Source: Oscillospiraceae bacterium (lineage in GTDB: Bacteria; Bacillota; Clostridia; Oscillospirales; Ruminococcaceae). Taken from it: DNA of 5,161 nucleotides. The position numbers and the translations under genes are program-made. Position 1 is the first letter of the stretch. Each line of letters opens with the position of its first letter. The stretch covers positions 1 to 5,161 of the forward strand of contig JAAVIG010000052.1 of assembly GCA_014796735.1 (NCBI GenBank). Direction: 5' to 3'. Shown here one piece after another: positions 1-5,161 of this stretch. The notes beneath the pieces are model-generated. The model worked only from the letters and a program-made list of their open reading frames with translations. It was not told the DNA's origin and searched no databases.

Positions 1-55
1 AAAAGACGCGTGCAATATCTTGTGAAGACAGGTTCTAAAGGAAAGGCTTATACAA
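1..55 (+). other. Upstream gene tail (unidentified) and RBS of subunit F
   Basis: This short edge region cannot be assigned to a gene. Frame 2 closes with TGA at 23-25 and frame 3 with TAA at 36-38. Frame 1 stays open to TAA at 79-81, so an upstream gene could end before subunit F or overlap it by 26 bases. None of the three short tails looks clearly like the hydrophobic end of subunit K or like the end of subunit C. The sequence AAAGGAAAGG at 37-46 supplies the ribosome binding site for the following gene, with 9 bases between AAAGG (42-46) and the ATG. No promoter is visible, so the operon promoter is presumably upstream of the window. Confidence 0.4.
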
Positions 56-364
56 ATGAAATTTTATCTTATAAGCGATAACACCGATACACTTATGGGC
101 ATGAGACTGGCGGGGATCGAGGGCGTTGTGGTTCACGAAAAGGACGAGGTTATTTCAGAGCTTGAGCAGGCGATGAAGAACAAGGACGTTGCGATCATTC
201 TTATGACCGAAAAGCTGATAAATCTGTGTAAGGAACGGGTATACGAGCTTAAGCTGAATTGCCCAAAGCCGCTTATTGTGGAAATATCTGACAGACACGG
301 TACAAGCGATGTTACCAATACCATAAACAGCTACGTCAACGAGGCTATCGGTATAAAAATTTGA
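56..364 (+). CDS. atpF: V/A-type ATP synthase subunit F (central shaft)
   Basis: Subunit F is the small Rossmann-like protein that binds subunit D and forms the lower central shaft of the V/A-type rotary ATPase in the cytoplasm. The 102-residue length matches the family (about 100 residues). The N-terminal strand MKFYLISD is followed by GMRLAGIEG at 15-23, then the buried strand VAIILMTE at 45-52, then PLIVEISD at 72-79. This is the usual order of F-family motifs (a first strand ending in D, an xRLAGI loop, and a PxIVEI strand). The ATG at 56 is preceded by AAAGG with 9 bases of spacing. The gene is followed after 21 bases by subunit E, which fits one operon. In Enterococcus hirae nomenclature this subunit is NtpG, and the symbol atpF is also used for an unrelated F-type b subunit, so it should be read only in the V-type sense. 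Confidence 0.93.
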   Translation: MKFYLISDNTDTLMGMRLAGIEGVVVHEKDEVISELEQAMKNKDVAIILMTEKLINLCKERVYELKLNCPKPLIVEISDRHGTSDVTNTINSYVNEAIGIKI

Positions 365-385
365 TTTACAGAGGAGCAGAAGGCT

Positions 386-970
386 ATGCAGAATTTAGAT
401 AAGTTAGCTCGCTTTGAGGAGGCGATCAACAGCGCGGCGGAAGCCGAAATAAAAGCCTTGGTCGAAACCGCAAAGGCAAAAGCCGCCCAAGCGGTAGCCT
501 GTGCCGATGATGAATACTTAGAGGAAAGCTATCAGCTTGTTTCAAGTGAAGCTAAGAATATAAAGAGAAAGCTTGCTCATGCTGTTTCTCAAAAAAGCTT
601 TGAAGCGTCAAAGGAGATTTTTGCTTACAGAAACAGCCGGGTTGAAGAATTTTTCGAGGACTTGGCAAAGGAAATAATCGACTATTCAAAAACAGCCGAA
701 TATGACAAAAGTCTTTCCGAGATACTGTCCGAAATCAACGGAGAAAAACACTTCGGAGATGACGCGGTTATTTTTGTGAAGCCTGAAGACGCTGAAAAGG
801 TAAAAAAGCTGTATCCGTCCGTAAAGGTTCAGGCAGATAAAAACATAAAGCTGGGCGGAGCTACGGTTTTTTATCCCGCCGCTTCAATATACATTGATAA
901 AACCTATGACAACATCTTCGAGCAGCAGAAGACCGAATTTGTAAACAACAGCTTTATGCAGCTCCAATAA
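386..970 (+). CDS. atpE: V/A-type ATP synthase subunit E (peripheral stalk)
   Basis: Subunit E pairs with the G/H subunit to form the peripheral stalk that links the A3B3 head to the membrane subunit I and resists rotation. Two regions are visible in the 194 residues. Residues 1 to about 95 are a charged, alanine-rich, likely helical and coiled-coil segment (for example EAEIKALVETAKAKAAQA). The rest is a globular part that ends with the family hallmarks LGGATVFYP from 156 and IDKTYDNIFEQQ at 170-181, the D-x-x-x-D/E type end that sits against subunit B. The length is normal for bacterial members. ATG 386 follows GAGGAG (371-376) with 9 bases of spacing. The position between F and A is less common than the K-E-C-F-A order. 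E is a fast-evolving family, but the C-terminal pattern and the context make the call secure. Also called NtpE. Confidence 0.9.
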   Translation: MQNLDKLARFEEAINSAAEAEIKALVETAKAKAAQAVACADDEYLEESYQLVSSEAKNIKRKLAHAVSQKSFEASKEIFAYRNSRVEEFFEDLAKEIIDYSKTAEYDKSLSEILSEINGEKHFGDDAVIFVKPEDAEKVKKLYPSVKVQADKNIKLGGATVFYPAASIYIDKTYDNIFEQQKTEFVNNSFMQLQ

Positions 971-1029
971 GGTTTTGCTTCCAAAATCCGATACTTTTAA
1001 AGAGTAAGGCGGCGAAAATTTCCTATCCG

Positions 1030-1035
1030 AAAGGA
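1030..1035 (+). promoter_or_regulatory. RBS that supports the TTG start of subunit A
   Basis: AAAGGA lies 8 bases before the TTG at 1044. It touches the ATG at 1036 directly and so cannot serve that codon, which in any case opens only a three-codon frame ending in TGA at 1045-1047. A short inverted repeat, TTCCT (1020-1024) and AGGAA (1032-1036), could partly pair with this site, but the stem is only 5 bp. A second SD-like stretch, AAGGCGG at 1006-1012, has no ATG, GTG or TTG at usable distance. Confidence 0.75.
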
Positions 1036-1043
1036 ATGATTAT

Positions 1044-2807
1044 TTGAATACAATTTATTCTATAAACGGTTCCGTAATAAAGGTCAAGGACACCAAGGAC
1101 TTTTCCATGAGAGAAATGGTTTATGTCGGGGAAAAGAAGCTTATAGGAGAGGTTATCGGAGTAACCTCCCGGCTTACCGTTATACAGGTTTACGAAAATA
1201 CCGACGGGCTTAAGGTGGGCGAACAGGTTTTAAGCACGGGTTCTCCCATGTGCGCACAGCTTGGTCCCGGAATAATTTCCAATATATATGACGGTATCGA
1301 ACGTCCTTTGGGCGATATGAAGAAGCTCTCGGGAGCTTTTGTGTCGGAGGGCAGCAATATTCCCGCCTTGGACGGTGAAAGACTGTTTGATGTCACATTG
1401 ACCGTCAAGGTGGGCGATACGGTTACGGCGGGACAGATTTACGCCACTTGCCCCGAAACTCCCTTGCTGCTTCATAAGTGTATGATACCTCCATCAATCA
1501 AGACGGCAAAGGTCACTTTTGCGGCACAGAACGGACAGTACAGGGTAAACGACACCGTGCTTAAGCTGTCCGTTGAGGGCGAGGAAGCGGAAACCGAGTT
1601 AACGCTTTGCCAGAAATGGCCTATCAGAGACCCGAGACCGTCAAAACGCCGTTTGCCTATCACAAAGCCTTTGATCACGGGACAGCGTATAGTGGATTCC
1701 ATACTGCCTATCGCAAAGGGCGGTGCGGCTGCCATTCCGGGAGGCTTCGGCACCGGCAAGACAATGACACAGCATCAGCTTGCGAAATGGTGTGACGCTG
1801 ATATTATCGTATATATCGGCTGCGGTGAACGAGGAAACGAAATGACGCAGGTTCTCGAAGAGTTCAGCGAGCTTATCGACCCTAAATCGGGCAGACCTCT
1901 TACCGACAGAACAGTGCTTATCGCAAATACGTCAAATATGCCTGTTGCGGCGCGTGAAGCGTCTATTTATACGGGTATCACCCTTGCGGAATATTACCGC
2001 GACATGGGTTATCATATAGCCATAATGGCGGACAGCACCAGCCGCTGGGCAGAGGCTCTCCGCGAGATCTCGGGACGTCTGGAGGAAATGCCCGCGGAGG
2101 AGGGATTCCCTGCGTATCTGCCTTCAAGACTTTCGGAGTTTTACGAGCGCGCGGGATATGTTCAGACCTTAAACGACAGCGAGGGCAGCGTTACTATTAT
2201 CGGCGCGGTTTCCCCGCAGGGCTCCGACTTTTCCGAGCCGGTAACGCAGAACACAAAGCGTTTTGTGCGCTGCTTCTGGGCATTGGACAAATCTCTTGCG
2301 TACGCGAGACATTACCCTGCTATCAACTGGATGACAAGCTATTCCGAATATACCGAGGACTTGGCGCCCTATTATTCCGAAAACGTAGGGAAGGAATTTA
2401 TGCCTTTAAGGCAGGAAATTTCAACTCTGCTTGTTGAGGAAAACAACCTTATGGAAATAGTAAAGCTTATCGGCGCGGACGTTCTGCCCGATGATCAGAA
2501 GCTTATTATAGAAACGGCAAGAGTTATCCGCGTGGGCTTTTTGCAGCAGAACGCTTTTCATAAGGACGATACTTATGTTCCTCTTGAAAAACAAATGTTG
2601 ATGATGAAAGTAATATTAAAGCTTTATCATGAGGCTTACAGCGCACTTGGAAAGGGTGTTTTGTTCTCCTCTGTTGTAAAAACGGGCTTGTTCGATAAGC
2701 TGATAAAGATAAAATACGATATTCCTAACGATAGGCTTCAGATGTTTGAGGATTATGAAAGGGAAATCGAGGAAACAATCGCAAAGCTGATTGAAGAAGC
2801 GGCTTAA
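1044..2807 (+). CDS. atpA: V/A-type ATP synthase catalytic subunit A
   Basis: Subunit A carries the three catalytic nucleotide sites of the A3B3 head and couples ATP hydrolysis or synthesis to ion transport. The 587-residue length is normal for the A family, which is longer than F-type beta because of an extra domain. Domains in order: an N-terminal beta-barrel (about 1-70); the A-specific insertion (about 110-190); the nucleotide-binding core with P-loop GGFGTGKT at 233-240 (Lys239, Thr240), GERGNE at 261-266 with the likely catalytic Glu262, and the Walker B strand ending in Asp330 within MADSTSRWAEALRE; then HYPAINW at 423-429 and a helical C-terminal domain. These residues lie one position later than those I recall for E. 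hirae NtpA (K238, E261). The start is TTG 1044, since AAAGGA is 8 bases upstream and the encoded MNTIYSINGSVIKV matches the usual N-terminal barrel. The P-loop has Gly where most relatives have Pro (GPFGxGKT). Confidence 0.97.
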   Translation: MNTIYSINGSVIKVKDTKDFSMREMVYVGEKKLIGEVIGVTSRLTVIQVYENTDGLKVGEQVLSTGSPMCAQLGPGIISNIYDGIERPLGDMKKLSGAFVSEGSNIPALDGERLFDVTLTVKVGDTVTAGQIYATCPETPLLLHKCMIPPSIKTAKVTFAAQNGQYRVNDTVLKLSVEGEEAETELTLCQKWPIRDPRPSKRRLPITKPLITGQRIVDSILPIAKGGAAAIPGGFGTGKTMTQHQLAKWCDADIIVYIGCGERGNEMTQVLEEFSELIDPKSGRPLTDRTVLIANTSNMPVAAREASIYTGITLAEYYRDMGYHIAIMADSTSRWAEALREISGRLEEMPAEEGFPAYLPSRLSEFYERAGYVQTLNDSEGSVTIIGAVSPQGSDFSEPVTQNTKRFVRCFWALDKSLAYARHYPAINWMTSYSEYTEDLAPYYSENVGKEFMPLRQEISTLLVEENNLMEIVKLIGADVLPDDQKLIIETARVIRVGFLQQNAFHKDDTYVPLEKQMLMMKVILKLYHEAYSALGKGVLFSSVVKTGLFDKLIKIKYDIPNDRLQMFEDYEREIEETIAKLIEEAA

Positions 2808-2860
2808 TTTTAATATTGTTCATATTTATATAGAATATGTTCAAGCTTGCAGAAAAATCG

Positions 2861-2867
2861 AAAGGAG
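2861..2867 (+). promoter_or_regulatory. Strong Shine-Dalgarno sequence placed 55 bases before subunit B
   Basis: AAAGGAG is the best ribosome binding site in the A-B gap, but it is far from the ATG of subunit B at 2923. The nearest plausible start codon downstream is TTG 2880, 12 bases after the site, which is longer than the usual 5-9 and so not ideal. No SD-like sequence lies directly before ATG 2923, where the bases read CGACTGAGTAAT. The site therefore probably serves a leader ORF whose translation feeds ribosomes to subunit B. Confidence 0.6.
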
Positions 2868-2879
2868 AAGCGTAAAAAA

Positions 2880-2921
2880 TTGCTTAGGTTTGTAAGCGGT
2901 TTTTCAACGCCGACTGAGTAA
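2880..2921 (+). CDS. Possible 13-codon leader ORF upstream of subunit B
   Basis: Reading from TTG 2880 gives a 13-residue peptide, (M)LRFVSGFSTPTE, ending in TAA at 2919-2921. A single T separates this stop from the ATG of subunit B at 2923. It is preceded by AAAGGAG, while subunit B has no ribosome binding site of its own, so re-initiation after the leader is an attractive explanation for how B is translated. The peptide has no recognisable motif and is probably not functional in itself. It is in a different frame from B; the B frame has TAA at 2893-2895, so B cannot simply be extended upstream to the SD. Weak points are the non-ATG start, the 12-base SD spacing and the very short length. 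The arrangement could also be chance. Confidence 0.4.
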   Translation: MLRFVSGFSTPTE

Positions 2922-2922
2922 T

Positions 2923-4320
2923 ATGTCGATACAGTACGCAGGTCTTACGTCTATAAACGGTCCTCTGGTTTGTCTGGAGGGAGTGACCGGCGTAGGATAT
3001 GACGAAATAGCATCCATTTATTTAAACGACGGCTCCAAGCGTATGGGGCGCGTTGTTCAGATGGACGGAGACAGGGTTGTATTACAGGTATTCGAGGGCA
3101 CTGGCGGACTTTCTCTCGAAAACACCAAAACGGTGTTTGGAGGTAAGCCTTTGGAGCTGCCTCTTGCTTCGGAAATGTTAGGCAGAGTTTTTAACGGCGT
3201 TGGAAAGCCTATTGACGGGCTGGGACCCGTTTTCCCCGAAAAATACGCCGATATTAACGGCAAGCCCTTAAATCCCGTTGCACGTTCTTATCCCAGAAAC
3301 TATATTCATACGGGTATAAGCTCAATAGACTGCTTAATGACCCTTATCAGAGGTCAGAAGCTTCCTATCTTCTCGGGCTCCGGTCTTTCACATAACAAGC
3401 TTGCTGTACAGATAGTGCGTCAGGCAAAGATAGCGGATTCGGAAGGGAAGGATTTTGCAGTTGTATTTGCGGCTATGGGCGTTCAGAACGACGTTGCGGA
3501 TTACTTCCGCCGCAGCTTTGAGGAATCGGGAGCGATAGAACGCGTTGTTATGTTCCTGAATATGTCCAACGATCCCATTATCGAGCGTACCTTGACCCCA
3601 CGCTGCGCTTTGACGGTGGCGGAATATCTGGCTTATGAAAAAAACATGCATATATTGGTTATTATGACCGATATTGCTTCTTATGCGGAGGCTTTGCGCG
3701 AATTCAGCTCCTCAAAGGGTGAGATTCCCGGAAGAAAGGGTTATCCCGGATATTTGTATTCCGACCTTGCTTCGCTTTACGAGAGGGCGGGAGTTATTGA
3801 GGGCAGCAGCGGCTCGGTTACACAGATACCGATATTAACGATGCCCAACGATGATATTACTCACCCAATACCCGACCTTACCGCGTATATTACCGAGGGG
3901 CAGATAGTATTTGACCGAAACCTTGACCAGACGGGCGTTTATCCTGGACTTTCGGTGCTTTTATCACTGTCCAGACTTATGAAGGACGGAATAGGCGAGG
4001 GATATACAAGACCCGATCACCCCGATGTATCAAATCAGCTGTTTTCGGCTTACGCAAAGGTTCAGGACGCGCGTTCACTGGCTTCGGTAATCGGCGAGGA
4101 TGAGCTTTCGGAAACCGATAAGGCGTATATGAGCTTTGGCGCGGCGTTCGAAAAGTATTTCTTGAACCAAGGCTTTGAGGAAAACCGCTCTATTGACGAG
4201 ACGCTTAATCTTGCGTGGGATCTGCTGTGTATGCTGCCCGTAGGCGAGCTTGACCGAATGAACGAAAAGCTGATCTCCGAAAATTACGATAAGAGCCGTG
4301 CTGAAAGGTTTTTTAAGTAA
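2923..4320 (+). CDS. atpB: V/A-type ATP synthase non-catalytic subunit B
   Basis: Subunit B alternates with A in the A3B3 head. It binds no catalytic nucleotide itself but completes the active site at the A-B interface. The 465-residue length is typical. The N-terminal barrel starts MSIQYAGLTSINGPLVCLEG, matching the family pattern (x-Y-x-x-I-x-x-I-x-GPL), which fixes the start at ATG 2923. The P-loop equivalent is degenerate, as expected for B: SGSGLSHNKL at 151-160 instead of GxxxxGKT. The motifs YERAG, HPIPDLTAYITEGQI and SLSRL follow. Arg351 in SLSRL is the likely arginine finger, one position after the Arg350 that I recall for E. hirae NtpB. DHPDVSNQL and a helical C-terminal domain complete the protein. 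No Shine-Dalgarno sequence lies directly before the ATG; a strong one is 55 bases upstream with a leader ORF between. Also called NtpB. The name atpB is also used for the F-type a subunit. Confidence 0.97.
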   Translation: MSIQYAGLTSINGPLVCLEGVTGVGYDEIASIYLNDGSKRMGRVVQMDGDRVVLQVFEGTGGLSLENTKTVFGGKPLELPLASEMLGRVFNGVGKPIDGLGPVFPEKYADINGKPLNPVARSYPRNYIHTGISSIDCLMTLIRGQKLPIFSGSGLSHNKLAVQIVRQAKIADSEGKDFAVVFAAMGVQNDVADYFRRSFEESGAIERVVMFLNMSNDPIIERTLTPRCALTVAEYLAYEKNMHILVIMTDIASYAEALREFSSSKGEIPGRKGYPGYLYSDLASLYERAGVIEGSSGSVTQIPILTMPNDDITHPIPDLTAYITEGQIVFDRNLDQTGVYPGLSVLLSLSRLMKDGIGEGYTRPDHPDVSNQLFSAYAKVQDARSLASVIGEDELSETDKAYMSFGAAFEKYFLNQGFEENRSIDETLNLAWDLLCMLPVGELDRMNEKLISENYDKSRAERFFK

Positions 4321-4413
4321 GCTTTAACAGCGGCACGGAAAAAATATAACTGCGGTCTGTTTGGACTGTGTTAATATTCGTTTTTTGCTTGATAACGGTA
4401 CTATACGACAATG

Positions 4414-4421
4414 AAAGGCGG
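4414..4421 (+). promoter_or_regulatory. RBS that sets the start of subunit D at ATG 4430
   Basis: AAAGGCGG ends 8 bases before ATG 4430. An in-frame GTG at 4421 would extend the protein by three residues, but it overlaps this ribosome binding site, and the family's N-terminal motif begins at the ATG. The ATG is therefore preferred. Confidence 0.75.
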
Positions 4422-4429
4422 TGCGGCTT

Positions 4430-5065
4430 ATGGCTCAGCAGATATTTCCTACCAAAGGCAACCTGATGGCGTCAAAGCGTTCCTTGGCACAGGCGCGTTT
4501 GGGCTATGAGCTTATGGATCGGAAGCACAACATTTTAATAAGGGAAATGGTAAGCTTGTCCGATAAGGCAAAGGAGATAAGAGGCAGTATTGACAAGGTT
4601 TTTGCGGACGCTTATAAATCCCTTGAGGTTGCTAATATAATGTTAGGTGTTGTTACGCCTTTGACTAAGCAGATACCCGAGGAAACGGGTGTAAGGGTGG
4701 CTTACCGCAGTGTAATGGGAGTTGAGCTTCCCACCGTCACGATAGACGAGGAGCCGACGTTCATGCCGTACAGCCCAATGCTTACCAACAGCCAGTTTGA
4801 CCGAGCGTATATTTGCTTTAACAAGGCAAAGCAAATGGTGGCAACTCTTGCGGAGATAGAAAACAGCATTTACCGTTTGTCGGTAGCTATCAAAAAGACT
4901 CAAAAAAGAGCCAACGCTTTGAAAAATATACTTATACCGCGGTATACCGAGCAGGTGAAGTTTATTACAAACGCTCTCGAGGAAAAGGAAAGGGAAGAAT
5001 TTTCGCGTCAGAAGATTATTAAAGCTAACAAGGAAAAGCAGGAGGCGGCACAGTCTCTGTTTTAG
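4430..5065 (+). CDS. atpD: V/A-type ATP synthase subunit D (central rotor shaft)
   Basis: Subunit D is the long antiparallel coiled coil that turns inside the A3B3 head and, with F, passes torque to the membrane rotor; it is the counterpart of F-type gamma. Starting at ATG 4430 the product has 211 residues, the usual bacterial length. The N-terminus MAQQIFPTKGNLMASKRS followed by LGYELMDRKHNILIREM is the family signature and forms the first long helix. A middle region (about 75-125), which includes GVELPTVTIDEEP, is the more variable head that contacts F. The second long helix carries KKTQKRANALKNILIPRY at 155-172 and a charged, lysine- and glutamate-rich tail, the usual D-family ending. The gene follows B after a 109-base gap with no convincing promoter or terminator, so it is probably cotranscribed. 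Also called NtpD; not the F-type beta subunit that shares the symbol atpD. Confidence 0.95.
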   Translation: MAQQIFPTKGNLMASKRSLAQARLGYELMDRKHNILIREMVSLSDKAKEIRGSIDKVFADAYKSLEVANIMLGVVTPLTKQIPEETGVRVAYRSVMGVELPTVTIDEEPTFMPYSPMLTNSQFDRAYICFNKAKQMVATLAEIENSIYRLSVAIKKTQKRANALKNILIPRYTEQVKFITNALEEKEREEFSRQKIIKANKEKQEAAQSLF

Positions 5066-5074
5066 GACTAAACA

Positions 5075-5161
5075 ATGATACAATATATTAAACAACCTAC
5101 AGAATATTTGTGTGGACAGGCATGCGTAGCGATGTTAGCAAATGTTTCTGTAGATGAGGTA
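5075..5161 (+). CDS. C39-like (papain-fold) cysteine peptidase, 5' part only
   Basis: The frame is open from ATG 5075 to the window edge (29 codons) with AGGA at 5064-5067 and 7 bases of spacing; this site overlaps the TAG stop of subunit D (5063-5065), so the gene is only 9 bases behind it. The visible peptide contains QPTEYLCGQACVAM. In the C39 and C39-like families the N-terminus has an oxyanion-hole Gln, five residues, then the nucleophile Cys in a CG-x-A context; here Gln7 and Cys13-Gly14 fit this exactly. The start of the nucleophile helix (ACVAMLANVSVDEV) also fits. The His and Asp/Asn of the active site would lie beyond the edge and cannot be checked. C39 domains process leader peptides in bacteriocin exporters, but stand-alone relatives have varied or unknown roles. 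There is no signal peptide at the N-terminus, so a cytoplasmic protein or the N-terminal domain of an exporter are both possible. Confidence 0.6.
   Translation, partial: MIQYIKQPTEYLCGQACVAMLANVSVDEV

Noticed and set aside
1006..1047. AAGGCGG followed by an ATT-started frame ending at the TTG of subunit A
   Set aside because: ATT is a very rare start codon, and subunit A has its own well-spaced SD, so there is no need for such a leader.
1607..1795. 62-codon + strand frame within subunit A
   Set aside because: It is an out-of-frame shadow of the P-loop region of subunit A.
2821..2839. Inverted repeat CATATT / AATATG in the A-B gap
   Set aside because: It is a 6 bp AT-only-but-one stem with a 7-base loop in an AT-rich spacer, too weak to call a terminator or a regulatory hairpin; no T-run follows.
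4361..4410. Possible internal promoter before subunit D (TTGGAC at 4361)
   Set aside because: No -10-like hexamer lies 16-18 bases downstream; the AT-rich candidates are at the wrong spacing.
4421..4429. GTG start of subunit D, three codons before the ATG
   Set aside because: The GTG lies inside the ribosome binding site AAAGGCGG, and the family N-terminus (MAQQIFPTKGN) begins at ATG 4430.
4411..4506. Short frame from ATG 4411 overlapping the start of subunit D in another frame
   Set aside because: There is no ribosome binding site before it, and it reads out of frame through the well-conserved D coding sequence.
4643..5095. 150-codon open frame on the minus strand
   Set aside because: It lies fully opposite the subunit D gene and the start of the next gene, has no family-like features, and D is clearly the coding strand.

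Overview
The window is the catalytic end of a V/A-type (vacuolar/archaeal-type) rotary ATPase operon from a bacterium. All genes are on the + strand, in the order subunit F, E, A, B, D, followed by the first 29 codons of a C39-like (papain-fold) cysteine peptidase gene that runs off the right edge. Strong AAAGGA/AGGAG-type ribosome binding sites, a TTG start, medium GC content by eye and the V-type ATPase itself suggest a Gram-positive anaerobe of the Clostridia, possibly Ruminococcaceae/Oscillospiraceae. That placement is an inference; there is no rRNA or other marker to confirm it.

Layout: 1-55 is the end of whatever lies upstream, plus the ribosome binding site of the first gene. Subunit F is at 56-364 and subunit E at 386-970. 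Catalytic subunit A is at 1044-2807 with a TTG start. Between A and B lies a 115-base gap holding a strong Shine-Dalgarno sequence and a possible 13-codon leader ORF that stops one base before the B start. Non-catalytic subunit B is at 2923-4320. A 109-base gap then precedes subunit D at 4430-5065, whose likely start is an internal ATG. The peptidase-like ORF starts 9 bases after D at 5075. No stretch longer than 300 bases lacks a gene, and no tRNA, rRNA, CRISPR array, insertion sequence or convincing terminator is visible.

How the genes work together: A and B form the A3B3 hexamer. A carries the P-loop, the catalytic Glu and the Walker B Asp; B supplies the arginine finger. D and F form the central shaft that rotates inside the hexamer. 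E is one half of the peripheral stalk that holds the hexamer still. The membrane parts (I/a and K/c), subunit C and the second stalk subunit (G/H) are not in the window and are probably encoded upstream or elsewhere. Whether the ion is Na+ or H+ cannot be told without subunit K.

This is mostly a conventional operon, and I do not see a new biological system. The points that merit a second look are the leader ORF in front of B, the cysteine-peptidase-like gene placed directly behind the operon, the F-E-A-B-D gene order, and the unusually long gaps before A, B and D.
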